Shown here: positions 12,401-25,400 of the stretch, in pieces
Position numbering within the stretch: position 1 is the stretch's first letter
How the letters are laid out: the number at the start of each line of letters is the position of its first letter
Assembly (NCBI RefSeq): GCF_001522545.3
Contig: NC_031769.1
Location: 68,500,640-68,564,639 of the forward strand
Length of the DNA stretch: 64,000 nucleotides
Direction of reading: 5' to 3'
From: Parus major
Taxonomy: Eukaryota > Chordata > Aves > Passeriformes > Paridae
The notes under the pieces: generated by a model
Database searches by the model: none
What the model was told of the DNA's origin: nothing
The model's input: the letters and a program-made list of their open reading frames with translations, nothing else
Made by a program: the position numbers and the translations under genes

Positions 12401-13286
12401 CTCTTTCCCTTTGAGATGTAAACAAAAATTAATGTATTCCTTTATGTTATATTTTTATATGTTTATATTTATTTAGTTTATAAGACCCAAAGGAGATGGA
12501 CGAAGGTTATCAGGCCTTGATCAGTCCAAATTAAAGCGACTGCAGGCACTTCTGCAGGAATGTTGAAGGGCCGTGATGAAGGCGAATGAGTCTAAAGATT
12601 GCTCAGGTGTTTGAAGTCTGTGTTTCCCTGTTTTACAGGTCTGGCCTTAATTATGAAAAGATAAAGACACTTTCAGCAAATAACAGCCTGGTAGTATTTA
12701 ATACAGAATTATCAGGGTATAGCTTCTTGCCAGCTTTCTTTCAGCCCAGCGCAGCTTTGCCTGTACCTAAAGTTTATGCAAGTCGTAGGTGACGTTTGGT
12801 ACTGGCTCTGTTGACACCCACGGGTGCCCTCCTGTTAGAAACTCCCAGGACAAAGGTCACAGCCTGCTCTTCCAAGACTTCCCTGTGCCAGTGGCAGCTG
12901 TGTGCACACTCATGCAGTGCACTGGCACTTGCTGGGCTTAATGCTTTACCTGAGACACAACATTGAAGAAGACAAGATTCACTTCTTGGTGGTAACGATC
13001 CCTTATCCTGGCAGCAAAGGCAGGAGAATCAGAGCAGACCTAGTAAATAAGCTAAGTGCAATAAATGTCAAGTATAGAAACATTGCATTACCTTGATAAA
13101 AAGGAAAAGGTAAAGAAAAACTTCCAGCTTTAATGAAGTTACCTTGTAGTTTAAAGGGGTTTACTTTCACTTCTTAAAGAGGTCTGTACTAATTTTGAAT
13201 CAACGTGGAATGGAAGTGAATGCTGGTCAATGAATAACTTTTTAGGTGGAGCAATAAAATGAACTGGTTTTGTTTCTCTGGCTCAG
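12187..13286 (+). other. MARVELD3 intron 1 (predicted)
   Basis: It holds the rest of the CpG island (to about 12400) and then AT-rich sequence with no recognised repeat or exon. It ends at a TTTGTTTCTCTGGCTCAG acceptor. Confidence 0.5.
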
Positions 13287-13442
13287 GAAGTTATTTTAGA
13301 AGGAGAGGATACATCTGAGAAACAAGATGTCTCATGCCGGGAGTCGATACCAAGATAAGCAATACAGGCACCAAGAGAACCATAGATCTGATAGATACAA
13401 GGAAGACAGAAGAGCAAGAAAACCATACCCATACAATGCAAG
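13287..13442 (+). CDS. MARVELD3: MARVELD3 first coding exon (coding part 13327-13442)
   Basis: The acceptor is CTGGCTCAG at 13278-13286 and the donor is AG|GTACGT at 13442/13443. The exon has 40 nt of 5' UTR, then ATG and 38 codons plus two bases of an Arg codon (phase 2). The peptide is strongly basic with many Arg, His, Tyr and Gln residues, as expected of the cytoplasmic N-terminus of MARVELD3. It joins in frame to 16811. Confidence 0.75.
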
Positions 13443-16400
13443 GTACGTCTTTATCTCCTCAGAGAAACAGATACACAGCAGGTCTATAATGTCTGCCTTC
13501 TCTCTGCTTTTAAATAGGCTTAATTTACTAGAGTAAACAAAGCTTTTACTCAGCCTTGAAAGCATGAGCATACTGCATTTGGAACAGGGAGCTATTTTGC
13601 ACTTAGAAATGTAACCTTTTTTCTTTGTTTTGAGCTTGAGACAGGACAGAAAGATAGCCTGTGTAACACAGGCAGAGATGTGAATTTCCTGGGATGGTCT
13701 GAATCAGGTTGGGTGACAAGTAGGTGAAGTGTGGCCATGAGTCTTAGTACAGCTCCTGAAGACACTGGTTAGCAGGTGACGTCAAGCTGTGGCTTGCCAA
13801 ATATGCACTGCTTAAATATGAATGTTACTTTACTGAGACCAGCACAGGGACTTAGTGAGCTCTCAGGTTGCTCTAGTTCAGCTGTGAACATGTTCCTGTT
13901 AATCTGAAATAAAATTAGTTTCAGTAGTCACTGTCAATAGATGAGTGATTGTAGAAGTGTCTAAGGCTGTTGGCAGCACTTGAGAGTGGGTCAGCCCCTA
14001 TCACCACAATGAGCAGATCAGCTAATGGGTTTGCAGTGCCAAATAAACTCTTAGGATATTACACTTCTTCCAACCTGGCCAGGCTGCAGCAAGCTAGATG
14101 TGAGCTTAGGCTGTTTTCCTTTTAGGTCATGCCAGTGCATAGCTGCACTGTAGGAGAGAGGTCTGTAGATCTAAGCACCACTGGCAAATTTGCCATGGCA
14201 GCAGAGTGTTCATCTCTGCCATTTAGTCTCTGGGGACATGATTTTAGGGGAATTTAAGAATCAAGGCAAACAGAGAGAGAAGATGAATATAATGAAGATT
14301 ATTGAAAAGCTGAAATACTGAAGTACTCCCTGATAATATGCATTTTAGCCAGGAAAACAGGATGACAATAGAAGGAGCAGAGAAGAGCACTTTGTGGACT
14401 GCAAGGAATACTTATGACTAAGTATAAAACACTTGGATAGGAGTAAAACTATTGCATCGTGAAAATAGCTAATGAATTTTTCTTCTGTCTCTCTTAAATT
14501 ATGAAAAATTGAAGAGAAATGGGAACAAAGACCATCCTAAGAATCATCCTCAGAGGCTGAATGCCTGTCCTTAGCAAAAGCAGAGATTGGTAGGCAGTAC
14601 AGTTAAATTAACATATTAGAAGTGAGAGCAGCTAATGCCAATAACACATTAATAGCACAATGAAGAGAAAAAGAAAAAAACAAAAGGGTTGGAGGTTTGA
14701 TATGGGCCTTTTTTCTTTTTCCTTGCATGTACAGCATAATATAAACAATGTGTGAAAGGCTAGCTATAAATTAAACCACCACTTTTTAATAAAGCACTGC
14801 TCTGGATTTCTGGGTTTTGCTGTAAGTTTTATATGTTTGGACTAGTAGATCGAAAATTGATGGATGGACCGTAAAGGTTCACAGACATCCCTGTATCCAC
14901 CAGGGATTAGAGGAAGGGAAGCTGCAGTTGCAAATCTGTTGCAGCCATGAAGATAATTCTTAGAGTCAAGTCAAGCATCTGGGGGCCATCAGACCCTACT
15001 AAAACTAATTCAAAAACTTTCCTGTCAGTTGTTTTGAAGGTGTTTGGCTTAACCTAACAGCATTTCCTCTGCTATGTTCTCAAGGGTTTTGGTGAAAATT
15101 TTGGCTGATTGATCAGAAGACCACTAGATCCTGTAATGAAAAACATGGGAAGAGTTTCATGGGAGCTTCACTTTGGGTGCCTAATACTTTCATCCCCGAT
15201 GAACTAGACATTCTAGCCAGAGTATTTCTCTTTCCAAATGCATTTCTGTCTGAAACTCCTACAGCAATCTTCCTCCCACTGCTGAGGAGAATTACCTAGA
15301 ATGGTAAAATCCTCAAGGAAAACAGCAGCAAAGGTGGCCAGAACAGGCCACAGTGAGACAAAAAGGCATCTAAAAAAAGTATTTTTTTTTTCCCCTAAAT
15401 ATACTCTGTTGCTGAATGTTCAGGGGGGCTTGGTTTGATTTTTTTGTCTTGTTTTGTTTTCTGGCAAGTAACAGGAAACAATAGAGAGAAGCAGCTGCAT
15501 CAGAAGTACCAAAGGGATTGCTTTCAAGTTACTGGAAGTCTTATAAATCACACAGCTTATTTAATTTATGTGACACAGCTGCACAGGATGCTTTGGTAGT
15601 TGCACAAGACACAGGACAGAGGTCAGAAAAATCAGAAATGTTTCAGCCAAATAGAGCTGTTGGCAGCTAAGCACAGAGATGTTAGCATTGGTCTTGTTAT
15701 TGAATGTCTTAATTAAAATGTAAAAACTACAAAGAACATGATTTAATGTGGATGAACGAGATAATATTGAGTCTGGAATTGGATGAAGATAAACCTTAGT
15801 GAAATGCACTGATACTAGAAAACAAAACTACAGTTGAAAATGCTGATCTATGGATAAGAAATTGAAGATAAAAAAGGAATACAAAGAAGACTTTTAAAAA
15901 TAATAATGCTGAATGAGACTTAAAATACCCTTTAAAAACAAACTCATCCAGCTGTACCTTGAAAAAGGCAAGCTCCTACTCTTCTTCAAATGAGGGAGAA
16001 AATTTCAGCTAGACCAAACACAAAAAAAATTTGCAGCCAATGTTTCTTTTAACTTGAGTGTTAGCTTAGTTTAAAGGGAAAATTTATTTATTTTTAAATA
16101 AAATAACCTAAATCTCACAAACTTTAAAAATCACTAGGCTTCAGATATGGAACTGTATGTCATTGCAGTAATACAATGGACCATTGTATCGATGAAGAGA
16201 CTAATTAAGACAGGAGAAACTTGATTTTTTTGGGGAGGAGGGTTGATTTTAGATTCTTCTTAAAATATCCCCAAGGACTAAAAAAATTGAATAGGCTGTT
16301 TTCCCCCTCATTTAAAATCTTTATCTGTTTCTTTTAATAGCTTTTATTCTTTTAAAAGGTATCTTTGTAAGAGACACTAATTGGAAGTACAAACTTGACA

Positions 16401-19400
16401 AAACACCCATGTAATAGTTGTGCTACTTTGCACATTTATTATGCCAAAATCCTCCTTATTTCTATTATCTGGCCTGCTAGGGACTAGCTAAATTGTTTGG
16501 CTTTCATGAAAAAGCTGTTTCTTCTTCCTTCTACCTTTTGCCAGTAAGCTAAACAGTTCATCCAGCCTACCCAGTGAGTACAGTATGTTCCAAAATAAGG
16601 ACCATTGAATGCAAATATCCTTGTGAACATGGATTTATGCAAGTTTTCAGGATATTTGCTTTCAAAACGGGCAAGGAAAAAAGGTCAGATGCCTGTGAAG
16701 CAAGCTAGTTGTTTCCACTAAGAGGAGCATCTGACAATTTATCATACTCTAATATTCAGGAGAGACTATGACCTAATTAATAACCATCAGCCATTTGCTC
16801 TCCATTGCAGAGACATCCGAGGTGGCCAGCACCCAAGGACTTCTACTGTTTGCTCAGACCCTTACTCTAAAACCTCAGGAGCAGCACAAGAATATTTTGG
16901 CCCACCACCTGAGTTTTATCCTCCCAAGGAGAGCTTCTCAATGAAGTGTTCAAAGGTATGCACAACAAGAGGTATGTGAGACTCTTATTGCCTGGCATCC
17001 ACCCCTCTCATTCCAAGGACTACTCTTGGTTTTGGTTTCTGTGTTTAGGAACACAACAAAGTAAAGCTAGAGGAATATTAAAACAAAAGAAAACAAATGG
17101 AAAAAACCACTACCTAAAAATAAAAGGCCCACAAGGACTGAGCGAGTTAATGAATGGCATAACTGAGGTTATTCCATTTTAGACATCTAAAGGCAATATT
17201 TATTTAGATATTTAGATACTTGAAAATACATCTCTGAAATACACATCCAGACCACCAGAGTGGGTCACGTGTGTAATCAGCCAGTCTATGCAACAAGAGT
17301 TAACCCTTGGGATTTAGGAATAAAAAAGACATTTGCATGTGTGAGCAATTTAGAGATGGCTGTTGAAGGTTTGATGCTAATTTATTTCCAAATCATTCTT
17401 CTCACACTTTTTTTCAATTCTGGACTTACTCCAGTTATCACTCATACATCTTTATGAAGCATCATTGCGGGAGACGAAGTTTTTTTTCTAGACATGAATC
17501 CAACAAAACAGTTCTGGAGAAATAACTTGGGTTTTTCTTAGGTAGAAAGCAACAGCAACAAGGACAGAAACGAGCCTTACTGTGGGAGGAAATCAGCCTT
17601 AGTAAACTCATTTCTGTAAACTGAAAAAAAGAAGTCGTTAAAATAGTCATTACCCCTTGAAAGTTTTCCCTCTTCCAGGGCAATGATCATTCTCACCTTG
17701 TCTGTAGGAAAGCTCCACTGCAATCTGAGTTGAACTTGCAGCTAGGTGCAAAGTCTTTGGCTGATGTCTATAAATAGACTTTCAGTGTCCTCCAGTAGAG
17801 AGAAAAGTGGTTAGCTGTTGGAAGTAAATTAAATCACATAATGTTAGATTATTTCTTCACTCCATGTAAGAAAGTTAAGTGGCACCGTCAGTTTGCTCTT
17901 AATACTTCTGTGTGTGAATATGTGAACAATTTTAAGAGTGAGATGAACTATTTTGTCTTACAAATATATTCTGTGAATTAGTATGCAGCTTGTTTTTCAT
18001 ATTCAGTTGTAACTGCAACCATTAGTAAAGGTTTAATGACATGGAGGCATACTGATACTTTATCCATGATAAAACTGCATCATCAGTTTCCTCTTCAACC
18101 ATACTGAATTATTTTAACTTGTCTGAAAAGCTGCAGAAAAGTCCATGCACTGTTTTATCAGAGCTTTAGAAAAATGAAGTGGCAAGTTTGTTTTAGTTTT
18201 CAGTTTCACTGGTTGTTTAGACCTATGGATAGCTTAATGTGAATTTCTGGTTGTTTTTTTTCCCCATGCATTTGCTTTTCATTATTTTAATGCATTAAAC
18301 ATCATTAAGATTTTTTTTAAATGTCCTAGTTTTGGATGCATCAGTTGACAATGATGATTTTACTCCCACCCCTCCCCCAGGTATTGCTCAGTGTTTTCCG
18401 AAAATGTAATGTCTGAGCTTGCAGTGGAGGAGGGAATAGAGATCATGCAGAAAAGAAACCCTTTTATTAGCAACTTTATTTCAAAAAATGAAAATATGTT
18501 GAAGGTTGGTGAGATTAAGAGAATGTTACTCCCTCGTTTAATTTTTGGAAGTACCAAGATTTAGCAGACTTCACAGGAACTGTTTTGCAGAATTCTGTAT
18601 TCCCTTCAGTTATGGTAGATGCTGTAAATGAACTACATGAATTGTTTACTAAGAAATCAGTACATGGGAGCTGCAACACTTTAGAGCATGAAAAGTTTCT
18701 GTAAATACTTCTTAACCATCTCTTTATTTTGCCAATGATTTATCAGCACTCTGGTGAAATTCCCCCTTCCCAATCACCATCATTTTAAAATAAACCACGC
18801 TCAAACAAGGCTGGGTAATCAAGTGATGAGACACAATCTTTTCCAAAGCAACAACTGAAATGTGAACCTTAGTTTCTGACGGTCCATTGAGTAGTTGAGT
18901 TTTGGGATTTTTTTCCTTGTGCCTGGAACACCTAGATTATGTTCTTTATGCATTTTGAGCAGTTAGCAAACTAGAGAGGAATTCTATACAGCCAGAGCTC
19001 TGAAAAGTATTTGCTTCACCAAATAGTGCCCCCTTCATCCATGTTTTTTACCAGCTATATCCCAAAAAACTAAAGAGGAATTTGAGAAATAAGCAGTTGT
19101 TTTTTTCAGAGGTCCTAACCTTAGGACACTTTAGGACCTCATTCTCCTGTCTCTTATTCCCCCCTTCCCTCCCTATTCCCTGCCCCCATTTTCTACCCCC
19201 TAAAACCACATTAGGACAATAAACCCAGCCCAAATATAATGGAAGAAACAACTGATACTGACCCTTTTTGCTGGTAGGAATATTTGATACCATCTAAGAA
19301 ACTTCAAAACATTCTGCTCTTTTTTAATCTATTCATCTTCAAAACAGAAGGGGAAAAAAGACTGTTAAAACATTATATGAGGGATACCTATTCAAAGCCA

Positions 19401-22400
19401 TTCAGGTGGGATCATAGTGCTGGATCATATGAGGCACTTCATCACTCTTCCTCCCAAACAATGAACTAAAGTACAAACTTAGAAGTACAATCAAAGTTTG
19501 GACTAGTAGAGAGTAAGCTGTCTTCTGGAATCTACTCCAGACTTTGGATTGGTGCAGTTTCTGAATTGGAAGACTGCACTCACATCTGTTGTGTTTAATA
19601 CCTCTTTACAGACCTATGAAATTTGTTTAATTCTCTGCTGAATCTGCTTTTTTTTAAGTGTTTGACCTTCACATTACCTTAAGATAAGGAGTTCCAGAGT
19701 TTCACATGAAGTACTACTGTTTCGTTCCTTAAAATGTTCTAAAGAAGGTGTTTCTGATTCTGATGGTATTCTAAATATGTAGTGATAATCTCATACATTC
19801 AGCTTCTCCATGAGATTTATGGTTTTAGAGTGAAGCCTTCCCTTTTTCCCTGTGCCCCTGTTGCTTCTTCACAGATAGAACAATAGCCAGTTTTGGTCAG
19901 TTTTCCAGTATTATACCTTATACAGATCCAGCACACTTTTTTGAGATAGGCTGACCAGAAATGCAGTAAAAATTCCAGATAAATTCCCGAAAGAATCAGA
20001 CATCTGCCTAAAGGCTCTGGTTCTGTAATCCTATTCTAATGCTTCCTACCTTTTTGTGGTGTTTGATTATCAATGAACTGAGCTGATGTCTTCAAAGACA
20101 GCTACCTGAAATGGAAATGCTTTGCTTAGAGCCCTTCTGTATGCTCTGTTGACGGGGGATTGGTGTTTGTGGGTATTTCTGTACAACTATGAAGTGAAGG
20201 TTGCTTCTTAAACACTGATTTCATTAATTTCTCATTCAAGAGCTTGAACTCTATCAACTTTACTGTTGGCAAGCATGAAGAAATTATAATAATAACAATA
20301 ACAATAATAATAATAATAATAATAATATAGCAGACTTCACCATCTCACTTTTCAATCTTTTCAATTCATTAGTCTGTGCATCTACCATAGTATTTTGGTA
20401 TGTAGTTTTGAACTGAGCCTGTTTGGAACCTCCACTTACAGCTCTTTAGGCTATATTGCAGAGTAGACCCAGGGAGCACAAACTGTATTTTCTTTGGATG
20501 AAACTAAATGAGAGGGTGAGCTGCAACTACTAGCAGGCATTCTGCCTTTTGGACCAAACTAGAGCCAAAATGAGCCAAATGAGCCAAAACTTCTCTCTCC
20601 CCAGAAAATGTCGGTCCTATAGCCCTTGTGTTTTCAGCTCCACCTGTTTGACTCTGCATCTAGATCCCCTCCCACTGCACTGCCATCATGGACATACTGG
20701 TGACAGGTAACACAAACCAGAGATTACTCCCTTAACTCCACTTGCCTGAAACCTGGCTGTTTCCTTTCAATTATCCTTTAACCACTGGTAACCAGTGAGA
20801 GGATTGTTTATCTCACAGGAGCTTGTGTCATTTAAGAGCACTACTTCATATATCTACTGATTCTTTCAAGTGACTTCCCTATAACAAACTCTTGACTATT
20901 CCCTGCTATGCTGTCTTTATGTCTAGTTTCTCTGTGTTGGGTTATTTTCCATAGGAAAGCTACACTTGTGGGCCTGCAGATTACAGATCAAAAGGCAGTA
21001 GAAACAAGTCTGCCACCTTCTGTTTCTTCAGTAGTGAAGGAGATTTAGGGAACAGCTTATAGACTGGTGTCAAACTGCCTAGATGCACTATAAAATTTAT
21101 GGGAATTTGAAATAAACTGTTTGTGATAAAGATAAACCTTCCATTAACTAAGGAACTGCTGATTGCAATAGTCATTTCTTACCACTTACACACAATATAT
21201 TACACATGCCATTTAAAGCAGCACATGTTGAAAACAACAAGAGCTTTTTGACCTGGGGATTCTTAGAGCTGAAATTCTGTCAGAAGGAAGCATTCAATTT
21301 GCTTTTCAGAGTGCAGGAAAAATTTCTGCAGTTCTTTCTTCTGTGTAGAAAACCTAAATTAGTGACCATTTTGCCTTTCAAATAACCCCCCCTAGATTTT
21401 TTAAAAATATAACCAGATTCAGTGCTTTTGTTTAGCAGACAAAATGAAAAAGGCTGGCTGCCATCCTTCACCTCAGTGAGAGGAAAATCTGAGTTGAACT
21501 CAAGAGTGAATTGCTTATCGTAAATTGGTCTCAGCTATTTGGGGACTTGACCTTAAAAACTTTTAATTTTCCTTTTATTAGTATATTGGTGTGAACGAGG
21601 TGGAGCAATGCAATTCTTGGATAATGCCTCCTGTAGTTTTGCTTAAACAGCGAAGGTAAACCAAGTTCCTCCCCTTTTTGGTCAGTACGTAACTCAGAAA
21701 ATTACCTGTGCTTTTTGCCTTCTATAGAATTGTTCTTGATGGTCATGATTCCTGATCAAATAACTTTTTTTTTTTTTTTTTTAATTTTTCAACCCATTTG
21801 GCATTTAAGGGAGACAACACTGAAAAGGTTACAAAACAGTTTGTGGGGGAGCAAGTATAATTGAATCCCTGTTCTTTGCTGCTGTGAATACAGCTTTGCG
21901 CCTTGAATAGTGTCAGATTTCTTAAGCATATTGTAGACACTTCCAAACAATCATGCCTTTAGCCTACATTCTAACATCCACAATTGTTAAAACCTTCAGA
22001 CCAATTTCCTCTCAGAAAAAGACAGCATTATGGTTTGTAACAACATGAAAAGTCTCCAATTTCAAGCATAGCCAGGAGGAAATATCAAACTGAATTTATT
22101 TGGAGGAGGAAATAGAATTAAGGAGTAACAATGACTTTCTCCAAGATACATTCATGCACTAACAAGCCAGCATTAATTCAAATGTAAATATCTACAAGCT
22201 TTTGTTTTTACAAAACACAGTCATTTTTTTCCCCCTATAGCTATGCATGCTGAGAAATACTTACAGGCTAGGAAAAAATACAGAGATGAAAAGTTAGCCA
22301 AGACACAGGGTTCACACTAAGAGACTCGCTTTGAGTTATGCCATTGTTCTCAGCTATAATACTGCTGTTGTTTCTTTGCTGTGTTATGTTGTGATACTGT

Positions 22401-25400
22401 TCCTCTAGGAGTCAGACACTGGAACAGGAGGGGAAGAATATTTTGCAGAGTACTCGTATCCTTCTCAGTGCTGCAGAGATGCTGGGGGAGAATAGTGTCT
22501 GCAAGAGGCATTGGACTAGAGTAAAAAAAATCTCCTGTAGCTTCAGGTATGCACATTCAAAAACACTGAAGGATCATTAAATGTGCTTAGTGCAGGTAAC
22601 TGTGCATGTGAAAAGAAGCGTTTGACAAATACATTCAGCAGTGCATTGCATCTTTTTGGCAATGCAGGACACCTACATTCCTGTGGGGGCACATAACAGG
22701 ATTAGAAACTGTTGTGTTCTGTAGTCACCATCTTCACATTTTGCCCCCACAGAGTGCCGTGCTTAGTTCCTTTAAATTGTGCCCAAAGCTGTACACTGTG
22801 CCTGTGGCACTTAATTTCTGTGTATTTCTGCCTAGGAAGGGAGCACTAGGGTCCCTTACAGTCTCATTGTAATTAGGCAGCTTCTCCTTCTATCTGTTAC
22901 AAAGTATATTTTAAATACAGTGTGACTAACAGACTGAAATTGCCATCAAGGTTTTTAATCTTGTAACTGTGAAGACAGACAATATTAATAGTGGGAATTG
23001 GATGGAGCTGTGCAGATTAAAATAATCCCAGTTATTCAAAATGCTTAATTAAAGTAGCAGAGTAACAAGATACAGCGGGAGAGCTGCAGGTAACCCTCCT
23101 TCCTGTTCTGATGCTAAAAGTACTTCATTTGGAGCTCAGTCCTCGTTGCTGTAAAAATACAAACAGCCTTGAGCAGTTGGCTCTATAAAAACACACAGGG
23201 GAGCTACACTACTTGGAGATGCCAAATCCTACCTTTAGCAAACTGTTGCCTTGCCAACACACGGGACTTCACTCTGCCCACGTTTTCAAATGAAATTATT
23301 TTCATCCACCTTTTGGCATTGTGCTAACATGCACATGATTGTTTTTAGAGAAGGGAGAACTGCAACAGAGAAGACTCAGTAAAGTTGGCAGGGGAATATA
23401 CTGGCTAATAGCAAAGCTGTTAGGTGTGTGTCAGACTCCAGTCCATGTTTCCCATACTGGTAAAACTTAGGTTTGCATGCTGCCATTACAAGAGTTACAC
23501 CATCTTTCCTGTAAGAGAACCAGGTTTGTCTTCCCCACATCTGACCCAAATTATGGGAACAAAGGGAAACTCTTCTCTTTAAAAAGTGGCTCTCAAAGCC
23601 AATTGATACAGCAAACAGACTCTCTATTGAATGTAGCTCTATTTCTTGAGCAGGTGATCCTAGCTCTCTTAAAGGAGAAAAGTCCACCCAGACAAGAATG
23701 TTGCTCACCAAGTGTGACAACCCACAATTGGTAAAGTGAATGAGAAGCTCAGGTTCACAGGTGCCTCCAACCTGACCCACCTTCAGCCAGACTATGATTA
23801 CTTAAAGAGCAATAACACCCTAATCTTTGTGCTTTCTAAAGGTGGCCCAGTTTCAGTTCAAAGAGAGGGAGTGGCCATGGAAAGTTGGCATACGGAACAA
23901 GAGCGTTCCATTGTTTTCTCAACTCTTTTTAAAAAAACTCCTGCAAGCTGGTTTCAATACCAAGACACTTGTTTACTACTTGAAAGACCTATTGGTACAT
24001 CAAGAAAAAAAAGTATAAAAAAGGCCATTTCCTGAAATGTAGAATGCAAGGTGACCATACAGAGACCTACCAGTGCTACAAATAGAATACAGCCTTTTAC
24101 AGTTGTTATATTTTAACAGTACTGTCAAATAATATCGTTTAATGCAAGATCTTTTGCTTCCCACCCTCTCCAAAATTAGGAAAGATGACTCATGATCAAT
24201 TAGCAGGAGAGAAATCAAGAACATTCTAGAAGTGATGCTTTAAAGAACTACTACGTACAAGTAAACCATTGCTGTTGTTCCCAGGCAAGGGCTGGGTCTT
24301 ACTGAAACTGTCTTACAGTGGTGGGAAAATATGGGGATAGAGGATGATGCAGTAATTCTACAATTTAAGTCCACCCTTTCCTGTGAAAATTGGACAGCAC
24401 TGTTTAGAGGATGGGAGGGTATTCAGCAGAATGAATAGAGCAGGTGGGAGAGTTGTTCTTTAAGGGAAGAGGATACACAAAATAAACCCAGGATAATACA
24501 TTTGGATCTGAGCACTCTGTGAATGCAAGATTTCTCTGAGTCATTAAAACCAAGGCTGGTCATCCTTTGAGATTTCCTAACAGAGTGATTATCTTGACTA
24601 AAGAGAGACAACTTATTAAAAGGTAATAATAAAGTTTTTTTCTAGAGCACATAAATAATTTAATTTTCCCAGTTTTAAACTATTTTCTCAGTGATTTCCA
24701 GTAAGACGGATATCTCAAACGAGCATAAGTGTGCTGGGCACATCCATGCAATTTAAATGCAGTTGGCTCTGAGTATGTGCATCCCTTGGGTCCTCTGAAA
24801 AGCCAAGATTTTGTTGGTGTTACATTGCTTAATTCTTGTGTTTTAGGGTTGGGTTGTTTTTTTTCTGCCTTTGATTTTAGCATGACTAAGTGAAAGCTAA
24901 ATCCCACCACTGGCTGAAGAACACAGAGACCTGCAAAAATAATAGTGGTGTGGGGGCTTGGGGGGCATTTCTTTGTTTATTACAAAGCTGTGTATTGCCC
25001 TTATTCTGCTTTAGTGAAGCTGTTTGAGTTCTTGTTACTGGTTTCAGTAAGATCTTGCTTTCTACATAAAGGGAATAATACTGTTAGAAAGGTATTAAAG
25101 TATCTTTGCATCCAGATTTTGTATTTTTGATCTCTTGCAACTGCTGTCTTCGTATTTTTTCCCTTGTTCAGTTCTCCTCCTCTGCTTTGGTTTCTTCCCA
25201 TTTCTGTCATATTTTGTCCCCTTCCAAAAGCAGAGCCAAACCCTGCTTTACTCTGACATTTTCTCCCCTTCTCCTTATCTTTTTCCTCCTGCTACTGACT
25301 CAGTTTAGCAGAGAGGTGACCAAAGCTGCATTGAGTTGTGCCTTTAGTCTCTGGGGAATGCCAAGCCTGCACTGGCAAGAGATGTTCTCCATTTGAGACC

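Noticed and set aside
12008..12476. Gly/Arg/Ala-rich open frames in the CpG island
   Set aside because: They are typical of CpG-island sequence, read past a good splice donor at 12186, and none joins in frame to the MARVELD3 start. At most they are upstream open frames.
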